Source of the DNA: Novosphingobium sp. PC22D
GTDB lineage: Bacteria; Pseudomonadota; Alphaproteobacteria; Sphingomonadales; Sphingomonadaceae
Length of the DNA stretch: 64,000 nt
Direction of reading: 5' to 3'
Assembly: GCF_002556635.1 (NCBI RefSeq)
Contig: NZ_MWMO01000002.1
Span: forward strand, 496,001 to 560,000
Shown: positions 18,318 to 28,214 of the stretch, in pieces
How the letters are laid out: each line of letters begins with the position of its first letter
Numbering within the stretch: the stretch's first letter is position 1
Made by a program: the position numbers and the translations under genes
Notes under the pieces: model-generated
Seen by the model: the letters and a program-made list of their open reading frames with translations, nothing else
Told to the model about the DNA's origin: nothing
The model's database searches: none

Positions 18318-18560
18318 ATGCCCCACGTGGTCGTCAAGCTCTGGCCGGGCAAGTCCGAAGCACAGAAGCGCGCCCTTTCGGACGCCATCGTCGCCGACGT
18401 GACCGCCATCCTCGGATACGGCGAGCAGTCGGTGTCGGTCGGCTTCGAGGAGGTCCCTGCCGCCGACTGGAACAATGCCGTCTTCGGGCCGGATATTCTG
18501 TCGAAGTGGGACACGCTCCTCAAGCAGCCCGGCTACGGCGAGCGCCCGAAAGAACGCTGA
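18318..18560 (+). CDS. 4-oxalocrotonate tautomerase-like protein
   Basis: An 80-residue protein beginning Met-Pro ([23 protein letters not shown]). After Met removal the N-terminal proline would be the catalytic base of the tautomerase superfamily, which interconverts enol and keto acids. It is slightly longer than classic 62-residue 4-OT and has a [13 protein letters not shown] core strand. It sits 2 nt after the cupin and 2 nt before the MFS gene, so the three are translated together. No arginine pair of 4-OT is obvious, so the natural substrate may differ. Confidence 0.85.
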   Translation: MPHVVVKLWPGKSEAQKRALSDAIVADVTAILGYGEQSVSVGFEEVPAADWNNAVFGPDILSKWDTLLKQPGYGERPKER

Positions 18561-18562
18561 TC

Positions 18563-19986
18563 GTGGCCCCGGCATCCCCACCGATGAACGCGCGCGCCAG
18601 CGACGATCGCGGCGACGGCACCACGCTGGCCGTAGTGTCTGCGGCGACCGCGCTGGTTCTCGTCGTCTTCACGGTCCCGTTGACGACGCTTACCTCGACG
18701 GCCCGGGCTTTGGCCGCGGGGCCCGGCGCGCAGGCATGGATCCTGAGCGCGATGAGCGTCGGCGCCGCGATCGGCCTGCTCGCCAGTGGGGCGATCGGCG
18801 ATGACTACGGACGGCGGCGGACATTCGTCGCGGGGGCGGCGCTGCTCGCGGTCGCCTCGGTGGGCGCGGCCCTGTCGCTCTCGCCGCTCATGCTCATCCT
18901 GTGCCGCATCGTGCAGGGCATCGGCGGGGCGGCGCTGCTGTCGTGCGGGCTCGGTATCATCGGGCAGGCCTACTTCGGCCATGCGCTCACCCGCGCGTCC
19001 GGCATCTGGGCGGCGGCGCTCGGAGCGGGCGTCGCCGCAGGGCCGGTGCTGGCGGCGGGGCTCGACGGCCTCGCCGGGTGGACCGCACCGCACTGGTTTA
19101 CCGGGCTTGCCGCGGGGGCACTCGCGCTGGCGGGGCGCTTTTTCCTCGCCGAGTCCGCCGCGGCCAGACCGCGAAAGGTCGATCTGGCGGGAACGATCCT
19201 GCTGGGAACCGGACTTGCCGCGCTGCTTGGCGGCCTGACCCAGAGCCGCTCGGGCTGGGACCAGCCGCTGGTCTACGCGATGCTGTTCGGCGGGATGGCG
19301 CTGTTGGCCGCCTTCGTCGTTGTCGAAAGCCGCATCGCGGAGCCGATGCTCGACATCGGCCTGTTCCGCCGCCCGGCCTTCACCGGCGCCACCATCGGCG
19401 CGCTGGCTTCGGGCGCGGGCGTCCTGTCGCTGATGTCGCTGATCCCGACGCTGCTCGAACGGGCGATGGGCGTGAGCACGATAGCGACTGCCTTCGTGCT
19501 CATCGCATGGTCGGGAACGACCGCGATCACGGCTTACGCGGTGCGCTGGCTGCCCGCGTCTTCCGAGACCCTGCTCGTCGGCGGTCTGGTGGGCTGCGCG
19601 ATCGGCCAGGTCGCCGTGTTCGGCGTAGCCGCAGACAGTTCGGTCTTGCGCCTGCTGCCTGGTATGATCCTGGCGGGCGCCGCCAACGGTGTGCTCAACG
19701 CCTCGCTGGGACGACAGGCCGTGGCCAGCGTGCCGACGGACCGCAGCGCGATGGGCAGCGGCGCCAATAACACCGCGCGCTATGTCGGTTCGGCGACCGG
19801 CATCACGATCTGCGCCGTCCTCATCACCCACGCCGGGGCGAAAGGCGGCGTCGCGGGGCTGCTTGAAGGCTGGAACCACGCGGTCCTGCTGTCCGCCGCA
19901 TTCTCGCTGCTCGGCGCGCTCGGAATCGTCTGTTGCAGAACCAGCGCGACGCCATGCCAAATCGAAGAAACGGAAAGGCTCGAAGC

Positions 19987-19990
<4 letters not shown>
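18563..19990 (+). CDS. MFS transporter, DHA2 (14-helix) drug efflux type
   Basis: A 475-residue inner-membrane protein with about 14 predicted helices. Motif A GDDYGRRRTFV lies in the loop between helices 2 and 3, and motif C-like GAGVAAGPVLAAGL in helix 5 marks it as a drug:H+ antiporter. I chose the GTG at 18563, 2 nt after the tautomerase stop; an ATG at 18584 would cut seven residues. Its stop overlaps the next start (ATGA at 19987-19990). It probably exports the substrate or a product of the enzymes encoded around it. Confidence 0.83.
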
Positions 19991-20859
<869 letters not shown>

Positions 20860-20954
20860 TCGCGACGCAAGATCGCGAAAGGACGGCCCTCGCCTTCCCT
20901 CCCTCCTCCCACGGCGGGGGTCGTCCGCCCGATCGCAGCACAGGAGACCCAACC

Positions 20955-21725
20955 TTGGCCACCAAGACACTGCCGATCCTGACCGCGGCAGCGCTGTTCG
21001 TCGCCGCCCCCGCCCTGAGCCAGCCGACAACCAGCATCAAGGATTCCGACATGACAGTCTCACCCGCGCTCGAAAATGCGAACCGCGACGAAATCCTGGG
21101 TCGCCTGTGGCGCAACGAGGCGCTGTCCGCACGCGATCGCGGTCTTGCCACCGTGGCCGTGCTGGTGGCGCGCAACCAGACCGACAGCCTGGCCGAATAT
21201 ACCGCCCGGGCACTCGACAGCGGCGTGAAGCCTTCCGAGATTTCCGAGGTGCTCTATCACCTCGCCTATTATGCCGGCTGGCAGAACGCGATGGAGGCGG
21301 CTCCGCGCGTTGCGGAAGTCTTCGAAGCACGCGGCGTGGACGCGGCCCCGATGCCTCCGGCCGACCCGAGCGACCTGCTGCCGCTCGACGAGGAGGCCGA
21401 GGCCCAGCGGCAGAAGACCGTCCAGGACACCTACGGCTCGATCTCGCAAGGCGTGGTCGACGACACGACCCGGCTGCTGTTCCAGGATCTCTGGCTGCGG
21501 CCGGCGCTCGCTCCGCGCGACCGCAGCCTCGTGACGGTCGCGGCGCTCGTCGCGGCGGGCCAGACGGAGCAGATCGGCTTTCACCTCAACCGGGCGATGG
21601 ACAACGGTCTGACCAGGCCGGAGGCATCGGAACTGCTTCACCACCTTGCCTTCTATGCGGGCTGGCCCAACGTGTTCTCGGCCATGCCCGTCGCCGGCGA
21701 GGTCTTTCAGAAACGCCAGGACTGA
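20955..21725 (+). CDS. Exported tandem carboxymuconolactone decarboxylase (CMD) domain protein
   Basis: A 256-residue protein with a TTG start behind an AGGAGA ribosome site and a clear signal peptide (LPILTAAALFVAAPALSQ). Two CMD domains follow, about residues 45-125 and 160-252; each has the LSARDRGL or LAPRDRSL helix start and ends HLAYYAGWQN or HLAFYAGWPN. There is no cysteine, so AhpD-type CxxC peroxidase chemistry is excluded. The family name enzyme opens protocatechuate-derived lactones, but most members are uncharacterised. Last gene of the cupin-tautomerase-MFS-AKR run; with the cupin it may be one of two periplasmic enzymes there. Confidence 0.87.
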   Translation: MATKTLPILTAAALFVAAPALSQPTTSIKDSDMTVSPALENANRDEILGRLWRNEALSARDRGLATVAVLVARNQTDSLAEYTARALDSGVKPSEISEVLYHLAYYAGWQNAMEAAPRVAEVFEARGVDAAPMPPADPSDLLPLDEEAEAQRQKTVQDTYGSISQGVVDDTTRLLFQDLWLRPALAPRDRSLVTVAALVAAGQTEQIGFHLNRAMDNGLTRPEASELLHHLAFYAGWPNVFSAMPVAGEVFQKRQD

Positions 21726-22134
21726 CCGGCGGGCGGGGGCGCGCCGCCCCTCACCGCCGCCTCAGGTCCTGCCCGGCTCGCCGGGGCCCGCCGTTTGAGC
21801 GCTGGAGCCGGCGCGACCGGGGGCCGGTCACCCCGCCATGTCGCAAGGCAGTGCACCTCCTGGCATGCTCGGCAAGCGCATCGCCGATCCCGAGGGGATC
21901 GAGGGCCCGCCGACTTCGGCGTACCGAAGATCGCACCGCAACTGCCGGCCTCCGCCGCGAAGCACGAGATCGCAAGAACTCCGCCCAAAGCATCGCGGCA
22001 CGATGGTTTTCGCCGCGCGCCCGGCGGCGGGATCGTTCACCTCACGGCCTCGTCCGCAAGCTGCTTGACGACCTCCCTCCTCGATGCAAATAGAATGTTA
22101 ATGCGAATCACTTGCATTATCAAAAGGGGGTTTT
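21726..22134. other. Intergenic region before the heme receptor gene
   Basis: About 400 nt without a supported gene. GC-rich hairpins follow the CMD stop (for example GGGGC-GCGCC-GCCCC near 21736) and may end transcription. The last ~60 nt are AT-richer and hold the Fur-like box and the ribosome site for the receptor. Confidence 0.6.
22100..22118. promoter_or_regulatory. Fur-like box upstream of the heme-type TonB receptor
   Basis: AATGCGAATCACTTGCATT is a 19-bp imperfect palindrome with 5-bp perfect arms (AATGC/GCATT) and the same TGCnAnTnAnTnGCA core as the site at 15805. It lies 16 nt before the GTG start, overlapping the likely promoter, the usual place for iron-dependent repression. Confidence 0.65.
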
Positions 22135-24387
22135 GTGGAGCGCGATCGTCGTCCTCTTGGTGAAGGAAGCTGCCGCGAGGCGAAAGCGCCCGGCAGGCGG
22201 GCCCCGCGCCCTGCCTGCGCCACTCTGGCCATGGCCTTCGCTCTGCTGAGCCCGCCGGCGTCGGCGCAGGACAACGACGGGCTTTTCTGGCTCAACCGGC
22301 TGAACCAGATCGTCGTGACGGCGACGCGCACGCCGGTACGGATCGAGGACGTGCCCGCCACCGTATCGGTCAAGTCCTCCGAGGAGATCGCCGACGAAAT
22401 GGCGACCGACATCAAGGATCTCGTTCGTTTCGAACCGGGCGTCAGCGTGCAGCGCCAGCCCGCGCGCTTCGGCGCGGCGCTCGGCTCGACGGGCCGCGAC
22501 GGGAACGCCGGTTTCAACATCCGCGGCATCGGCGGCAACCGAGTGCTCATCCAGGTCGACGGCGTGCGCGTGCCCGATGGATTCAGTTTCGGCGCGCAGG
22601 CTTCGGGCCGCGGCGATTACGTCGACCTTGGCCTGATCAAGTCGGTCGAGATCCTGCGCGGCCCCTCCTCGGCGCTCTACGGCAGCGACGGACTGGCCGG
22701 CGCGGTCAGCTTCATCACCGCCGACCCGGCCGACTTCCTCGATGCGAACGAGAGGATCGGCGGGTTCGTGCGGGCATCCTATGCGAGCGCGGACCAGGAG
22801 TTCGCCGAAACCGCGATTCTTGCGGGCCGTTTCGGCGAGTGGTCGATGATGGCGGCCTACACCCGCCGCGATTTCGAAGAGCTCGACAACAAGGGCACTG
22901 TCGGGGGCACGGGCGCCGCGCGCACCAAGCCCAATCCGCAGGACGGCCGTTCGGACGCGGTGCTCGGCCGGCTGGTTTACGAACCGGCGGGCGGGCACAA
23001 ACTGCGCCTGACGGGCGAATACGTCGATACCCGCCTCGACACCGATGGCCTGACCAACCTCAGCTCGACCGTGGAACTGCTGCGGGCACGCGACACGGGC
23101 AAGCGCAAGCGTGTGACGCTCGACTGGACCTGGGAGGGAACCGGCGCGATCGACTACGCCCATGCCGCTGTCTTCTGGCAGGACGGCGAGGACGTGCAGT
23201 TCACCGACGAGGATCGGACTCCCGCCGAGGACCGCGAGCGGCTCAATACCTTCGAGAACAGGGTGATCGGCGCCGCGGCCGATGCCCGCGCCGACTTCGC
23301 CACCGGGCCCGTGCTCCACCGGCTGGTGTTCGGAGGCGACGTGAACCGGACACGGCAGGAGGGCCTGCGCGACGGCACGGTTCCGCCCTTCGGAGAGACA
23401 TTCCCGACCCGCGCGTTTCCCTCCACCGATTTCACCCGCGTCGGCCTGTTCGTCGGCGACGAGATCGGCATCGCTGACGGCGCGCTGACGCTCTATCCGG
23501 CCTTGCGCTTCGACTGGTACGACCTGTCGCCGCGCAACGACCCGCTGCTGCCGCAATTCGATGCCAGCGGACAGAAGGATTCGCGGCTCTCGCCCAAGCT
23601 CGGCGCGGTATGGAAACTGGCGGAGGGCGTGCGGATATTCGCCAACTACGCGACCGGATTCAAGGCGCCCGAGCCGGGGCAGGTGAACCAGTTCTTCGAG
23701 AACCTCGCCTTCGGCTACACCTCGCGCCCCAATCCCGATCTCGGACCCGAGCGCAGCGAGAGTTTCGAGGGCGGACTGCGGCTGACGTCGCGGCATGTCA
23801 GCCTCGATCTCACCGCCTTCTCTTCGCGCTATCGCGATTTCATCAGCCAGGAAGTGGTCTCGGGCAGCTTCACGCCGACCGACCCCGCCGTCTACCAGTT
23901 CGTCAATCTCGATCGCGTGCGGGTCAAGGGAGCCGAAGCGCGGTTCGAGGCGCGGTCGGCCAGCGGCCTCCACGCGAACCTCGCGCTGTCCTATGCCAAG
24001 GGAACGGTCATCGATCCCGATGGCGCGCGCACGCCGCTGTCCACGGTCGATCCGCTCAAGCTGGTGGCGGGCGCGGGATACCGCGATCCGGGCGGACGCT
24101 TCGGCGCGCAAGTCATCGCCACGCACAGCGCGCAGAAGGCGCTCGATCGCACCACCGGTCTGTGCACGCCGAGCTGCTTTCGCCCCGATGCCTTCACGAT
24201 CCTGGATTTGACCGCCTTCGCGGCGCTCACCGAGGCACTCAAGCTGCGCGCCGGTGTGTTCAACCTGCTGGACGAGAAGTACGCCTGGTGGAGCGACGTG
24301 CGCGGCCTTGCCAGTACATCGAGCGTGACCGACGCCTATACCCAGCCCGGCCGCAACGCGAGCGTTTCGCTTACCTATCGCTTCTAG
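22135..24387 (+). CDS. TonB-dependent heme/hemoglobin-type receptor
   Basis: A 750-residue outer-membrane receptor. The GTG start follows AAAAGGGGG. The signal sequence is unusually long and basic before the hydrophobic stretch (LAMAFALLSPPASAQ, ending near residue 45). The plug has QIVVTATRTP (TonB box region), GFNIRGIGGNRVLIQVDGVRVPD and ILRGPSSALYGSDGLAGAVSF. In the barrel, a TGFKAPEPGQ segment followed by NPDLGPERSESFEGG matches the FRAP/NPNL region of HemR/HasR-type heme receptors, and a late Cys pair (LCTPSCF) is common in this group. A Fur-like box precedes it and a DUF6607-like exported protein follows after 21 nt. Confidence 0.87.
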   Translation: MERDRRPLGEGSCREAKAPGRRAPRPACATLAMAFALLSPPASAQDNDGLFWLNRLNQIVVTATRTPVRIEDVPATVSVKSSEEIADEMATDIKDLVRFEPGVSVQRQPARFGAALGSTGRDGNAGFNIRGIGGNRVLIQVDGVRVPDGFSFGAQASGRGDYVDLGLIKSVEILRGPSSALYGSDGLAGAVSFITADPADFLDANERIGGFVRASYASADQEFAETAILAGRFGEWSMMAAYTRRDFEELDNKGTVGGTGAARTKPNPQDGRSDAVLGRLVYEPAGGHKLRLTGEYVDTRLDTDGLTNLSSTVELLRARDTGKRKRVTLDWTWEGTGAIDYAHAAVFWQDGEDVQFTDEDRTPAEDRERLNTFENRVIGAAADARADFATGPVLHRLVFGGDVNRTRQEGLRDGTVPPFGETFPTRAFPSTDFTRVGLFVGDEIGIADGALTLYPALRFDWYDLSPRNDPLLPQFDASGQKDSRLSPKLGAVWKLAEGVRIFANYATGFKAPEPGQVNQFFENLAFGYTSRPNPDLGPERSESFEGGLRLTSRHVSLDLTAFSSRYRDFISQEVVSGSFTPTDPAVYQFVNLDRVRVKGAEARFEARSASGLHANLALSYAKGTVIDPDGARTPLSTVDPLKLVAGAGYRDPGGRFGAQVIATHSAQKALDRTTGLCTPSCFRPDAFTILDLTAFAALTEALKLRAGVFNLLDEKYAWWSDVRGLASTSSVTDAYTQPGRNASVSLTYRF

Positions 24388-24408
24388 GTTCGAGGGAGAG
24401 CCATCAAC

Positions 24409-25383
24409 ATGAAACACCTGACCAAGCTTCTTGCCGGCAGCCTTCTGGCGCTGGCCTTCGCCACCAGCCCGGCGCTCGCGCATCCGCCGATCACCGCCGA
24501 GGCGGCTGCCGCCGGTTTCGAGGAGGATCGCGCCGACATCCTCGCCATGGCGGGCAACTACAAGGTGCGCTTCGACATGCAGGAGAGCACGCGCTGGGAC
24601 CCCGCCTATTCCCCGCTCGACCGCAAGATCTCGGGCGGCAACGAGGTCGTACGGGTGATCGAGGACACCGGACGCAGGATCGTGCTGCAACACCTGCTGG
24701 TGATCGAGCACGAGGGCAAGACGCACGTCATCAAGCACTGGCGTCAGGATTGGGAATACGAGCCCGCGCGCGTGCTGGTCTATGCCGATACCAACACCTG
24801 GAAATGGGAAGACGTGCCCGAGCGGATGCGCACCGGGCGCTGGTCGCAGACCGTCTGGCAAGTCGACGACTCCCCGCGTTACGGCGGCTGGGGACAGTTC
24901 GAGACGCAGGCCGGGGTGCGGCGCTGGCGCTCGAACTGGACCTGGCGCCCGCTGGCCCGCCGCGATGCTGTACGCCACCCCGTCTACGACCGCTACTACG
25001 CCATCAACCGGCATCAGAACGGCCCCGAGGGCTGGATCCACTGGCAGGACAACACCAAGATGGGCCGCAAGGACGGCAAGCTCGTGCCGATCGTTCAGGA
25101 ATACGTGTTGAACACCTATACCCGGTTCGACGGTTTCGAGGTGAAGGCGGCCGACGATTACTGGGCGAGCACCAAGGACTACTGGCAGGGCGTGCGGGCC
25201 GAGTGGGATCGCGTCGCGGAGGCGAACGGCGGCATCTTCATCAAGGAGGAAGCCGAGACGGGAACCGTCATCAGCGCGCGGTTGCTGCAGACCGCCGACG
25301 ATATCGTCGACGGCGAAACCGACACTGCCAGGGCCCTCGCCGAAGCGCGGACGCTGATTGCCGAAAACACCGGCCCGGAATGA
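24409..25383 (+). CDS. Exported DUF6607-like protein paired with the heme receptor
   Basis: A 324-residue protein with a signal peptide ending ALAFATSPALAH (residue 25) and no further membrane segment, so it is periplasmic or secreted. It is rich in Trp, Tyr and Arg, with repeated W-containing motifs (HWRQDWEYEP, NTWKWEDVPER, RWSQTVWQVDDSPRYGGWG). This resembles the DUF6607 family, whose members often sit next to TonB-dependent heme receptors. The start has GGGAGAG upstream. It is surely co-transcribed with the receptor and under the same iron control. A role in heme binding, or in handling heme released from proteins, is inference from context and aromatic content. Confidence 0.62.
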   Translation: MKHLTKLLAGSLLALAFATSPALAHPPITAEAAAAGFEEDRADILAMAGNYKVRFDMQESTRWDPAYSPLDRKISGGNEVVRVIEDTGRRIVLQHLLVIEHEGKTHVIKHWRQDWEYEPARVLVYADTNTWKWEDVPERMRTGRWSQTVWQVDDSPRYGGWGQFETQAGVRRWRSNWTWRPLARRDAVRHPVYDRYYAINRHQNGPEGWIHWQDNTKMGRKDGKLVPIVQEYVLNTYTRFDGFEVKAADDYWASTKDYWQGVRAEWDRVAEANGGIFIKEEAETGTVISARLLQTADDIVDGETDTARALAEARTLIAENTGPE

Positions 25384-25436
25384 TCACCAAACAACGAATA
25401 AACTTATGTTAGAAATGGATTTTTTATTTTTCTCTC

Positions 25437-25458
25437 CGGGAACGAACGCTCCCGTTTT
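25437..25458 (+). terminator. Candidate rho-independent terminator after the heme uptake genes
   Basis: A CGGGA/TCCCG stem with an 8-nt loop is followed by TTTT, 54 nt after the DUF6607-like stop. The stem is short, so strength is uncertain. Confidence 0.4.
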
Positions 25459-25529
25459 CGCCTTGTGATGTTGAGGGAGCGGATCGCCTGCGACAGACTT
25501 GCGCGCTCTCTCATCGCCGGAGAGAGAAA

Positions 25530-25712
25530 ATGTTCAGTTATCTGTTGAAATTCATCGACGAGACGACGGACTGCGACAGCAAGCCGTTCCACTTCAAAGC
25601 GCCCGACGCCAGCGAGGCGCTGCTCATCGCCCGCACCGAAGCCGGCCATCGCGACGTCGAGCTGTGGAAGGGAAGCACCAAGCTCTGCACGCTGCGCGCA
25701 GGGACAACCTGA
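25530..25712 (+). CDS. Hypothetical 60-residue protein
   Basis: A short protein (MFSYLLKFIDETTDCDS...) behind a good GGAGAGAG ribosome site 3-5 nt before the ATG. It has two cysteines (residues 15 and 52) and the C-terminal WKGSTKLCTL resembles small uncharacterised alphaproteobacterial proteins. It stands alone after a candidate terminator. No function can be given; the strong ribosome site and compositional fit support it being real. Confidence 0.5.
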   Translation: MFSYLLKFIDETTDCDSKPFHFKAPDASEALLIARTEAGHRDVELWKGSTKLCTLRAGTT

Positions 25713-25954
25713 CCGACAACGCGCGCGAGGCGCCCCGTCAATGCAGACCGGATCGCCCGGGTGCCCGAGCGATCCGGGACAATCTCCCTCGCCGGGAACC
25801 GTCTCTTGGCCGGTGCAGGACGAACCGCCCGGCTCCGTGTCGGCCCAGGCGCCAGCCCAATGTCATCGCAAGGAGCCGTGTCACCGGCAGCCGCCCGCGA
25901 CCGACGGCAGTGTCGGCCGCGGAAGGGCCGTTTCCGGCCGTGGCGATGGCATCA

Positions 25955-28156
25955 TCAACCGAAGTGGAAGCCCCCGACGTCGGCGACGAGATGGCTAGGG
26001 TCGATGCCCTGCAATTCGATCACGGCGCTGTCGAAGCTGATGATCGTGTTGCCGTCCTTCGCGGTGACGGTCGGCTGCTGCTGCGACTTGAAGGTCTCGG
26101 GAAGGTCGATCCGGTCGCCCATGCCGAAATCCATCACGACGTCGCTACCGCTGTCCGAGGTGAACACGAACGTGTCCGCCCCGTCTCCGCCGTAGAGGAC
26201 ATCGTTGCCCTTGCCGCCCACGATCTCGTTGTCGCCCGCGTTGCCGGTGATGACATTGGCGAGGCTGTTGCCGACGGCGCGAAGGTTCTCGCCGCCCAGC
26301 AGGGTCAGGTTCTCGAGATTCGCGCCCAGCGCATAGTCGATCGATGACTCGACGGTATCGACGCCGCCGCGCCCGTAGTGGACCCATTCGGTAACGGTGT
26401 CGCCGATGCTGTCGACGACGTACGTGTCGTCGCCGTCGCCGCCTTCCATCTTGTCGGCACCGGTCCCGCCGTCGAGGAGGTCGTTTCCGTCCCCGCCGAT
26501 CAGGTGGTCGTCACCGCCATTGCCGTGAAGCCGGTCGTCGCCGCCCAGGCCCATGAGCAGGTTGCTCGCGTCGTTGCCGGTAAGGCCATCGGCCTGAGCG
26601 GTGCCCGTCGCGTTGATCGCGCGGTCCCCGATCAGGATGACCTCCTCGACATTGGCACCCAGCGTGTACGAGATCCACGACTTGACCGTGTCGTGCCCGC
26701 CCTCGACGGTTTCGACGACGGTGTCGTTGTAGTTGTCGACGATGTAGGTGTCGTTGCCCGCGCCGCCGGTCATCGCATCGCTTCCGCTGCCGCCATCGAG
26801 CAGGTCGTCGCCGTCGCCGCCGTCGAGAATGTCGCTCCATTCACCACCTTCGAGGATGTCGTCGCCGCTCCCGCCGTAAAGCGTATCCTTGCCGATGCCG
26901 CCGCGCAGCGTGTCGTTGCCGCCGTTGCCGTACAGCGTGTCGGCATCGCCGCCGCCGTCCAGCAGATTGGCCGCGTCGTTGCCGATCAGCGTGTTGCGAT
27001 TGTTCGAACCGAACCCGTCGATCGCGGCCTGCCCGGTGAGGGTCAGGTTCTCCAGGTTGTCGGTGAGCGAAAAGCTGACCGCGGATTCGACGAGATCGGT
27101 CCCGCCCTTGCCGCCATTGTACCATTCGACCACGACATCGCCTTCGGAATCGACCACGTAGGTGTCGTCGCCGTCGCCGCCGCGCATCTCGACGTCGCCG
27201 CCGCGCCCGTCGAGCCTGTCGGCGAGGAAAGACCCGATCGAGACCAGCGGCGCCGCGGCTTCGAGCACGATCGCCTTGGCCGCCGAGTCAAGTCCGACCG
27301 GCGCCTCGGGCGCCACAACGAGGTCGCTGCCCGCGAAGGCCTCTAGGAAAGCTTCGCCGGCCATCGGATACTGGCCTTCGCTGAGCTTGCCCTGGAACGC
27401 CGAGTTCGAATCCCAGTAATTCACGTAAAGCATGTCGTGGTCTTCGGCCCACTGCGCCACGAGCCGGACGAATTCCGGAGCATCGCTGTTCAGCCCCCAT
27501 TCGCCGATCGCGGTCGGCTTGCCATGGGCCGCCGCGAAATCCTGCTGCCACTGCAGGCCGAAGGGCTGGCTGACGAAGTAATCGAACGCCTTTTGCGGAT
27601 CCGGCGAATTCCACGCGGTATTGTAGTAGAAATCCACGCCGATGACGTCGACATAGGCGTCGCCCGGATAGGCCGAGTCTGCGGGCATCCCCACCGTGCC
27701 GACGTTGGGGCACCACTCGAAGACGAACTTGTCCGACACCGAATGCGCGATCTCGACGAAGTTGCGAAACGCCTCGACATAGTTTTCGGGCTGGCCGACC
27801 GCGGACGACGAGTTCCACCCGTCGCCGTTGAACTCCCAGCCGAGCCGGACATAGATCTGGTCCTGGTCGCCCTCGATCTTGAGAAGCTGCTCGGCCATGG
27901 CCAGATACTTGTCGTTGTAGCTTCCCTTGGCGGCCTCGCCGAGCGTCGCGCCGTAGGGGATGAGCTGGATCGACCACATCTTGTCCACGGCCGAGCCGAC
28001 GAGCTGGTTGTCGATCCACTCCACCGAACGCAGCCAGTCGTCCCAGTTTCTCGTCCCGCCGTGAAGCTGAATGCTGTCCGGAGAGCGCCCGAGCCATTCG
28101 GTGATGCCGTCGATGTCGGCAGTATTATTCTTGATGTAAAACGAAATATCGGTCAT
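25955..28156 (-). CDS. RTX protein with GH26-like glycoside hydrolase domain
   Basis: A 733-residue protein without an N-terminal signal. Residues 1-275 look like a glycoside hydrolase family 26-type barrel (mannanase/lichenase clan): candidate acid/base Glu108 in [11 protein letters not shown] and nucleophile Glu219 in AIGEWGL, with [10 protein letters not shown] between. From about residue 318 to 690 come calcium-binding GGxGxDxLx nonapeptides arranged in three cassettes, each with a beta stretch (DDTYVVD...GGxDTVxS...LGxNLExL). The end resembles serralysin-type type I secretion signals. So it is probably a secreted polysaccharide-degrading or -remodelling enzyme. No type I exporter is in the window. 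An RTX paralogue lies directly upstream. Confidence 0.85.
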   Translation of the reverse strand: MTDISFYIKNNTADIDGITEWLGRSPDSIQLHGGTRNWDDWLRSVEWIDNQLVGSAVDKMWSIQLIPYGATLGEAAKGSYNDKYLAMAEQLLKIEGDQDQIYVRLGWEFNGDGWNSSSAVGQPENYVEAFRNFVEIAHSVSDKFVFEWCPNVGTVGMPADSAYPGDAYVDVIGVDFYYNTAWNSPDPQKAFDYFVSQPFGLQWQQDFAAAHGKPTAIGEWGLNSDAPEFVRLVAQWAEDHDMLYVNYWDSNSAFQGKLSEGQYPMAGEAFLEAFAGSDLVVAPEAPVGLDSAAKAIVLEAAAPLVSIGSFLADRLDGRGGDVEMRGGDGDDTYVVDSEGDVVVEWYNGGKGGTDLVESAVSFSLTDNLENLTLTGQAAIDGFGSNNRNTLIGNDAANLLDGGGDADTLYGNGGNDTLRGGIGKDTLYGGSGDDILEGGEWSDILDGGDGDDLLDGGSGSDAMTGGAGNDTYIVDNYNDTVVETVEGGHDTVKSWISYTLGANVEEVILIGDRAINATGTAQADGLTGNDASNLLMGLGGDDRLHGNGGDDHLIGGDGNDLLDGGTGADKMEGGDGDDTYVVDSIGDTVTEWVHYGRGGVDTVESSIDYALGANLENLTLLGGENLRAVGNSLANVITGNAGDNEIVGGKGNDVLYGGDGADTFVFTSDSGSDVVMDFGMGDRIDLPETFKSQQQPTVTAKDGNTIISFDSAVIELQGIDPSHLVADVGGFHFG
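26087..27205 (-). repeat. RTX repeat-coding region of the GH26-like protein
   Basis: Tandem GGxGxDxLx codon blocks in three composite cassettes of roughly 110-135 residues. At DNA level they appear as degenerate GC-rich repeats, not a CRISPR array. Boundaries are approximate. Confidence 0.75.
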
Positions 28157-28214
28157 TATTGCACCCTGATCTGCATAAATGTCTTGATTTGCTGTCTATA
28201 TTTTTTCTTGATAT

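Noticed and set aside
20955..21725. AhpD-like alkylhydroperoxidase
   Set aside because: The CMD protein contains no cysteine, so the CxxC peroxidase mechanism is impossible.
22120..25041. A 973-codon minus-strand frame
   Set aside because: It mirrors the heme receptor and DUF6607-like genes, whose signal peptides, motifs and ribosome sites are clear.
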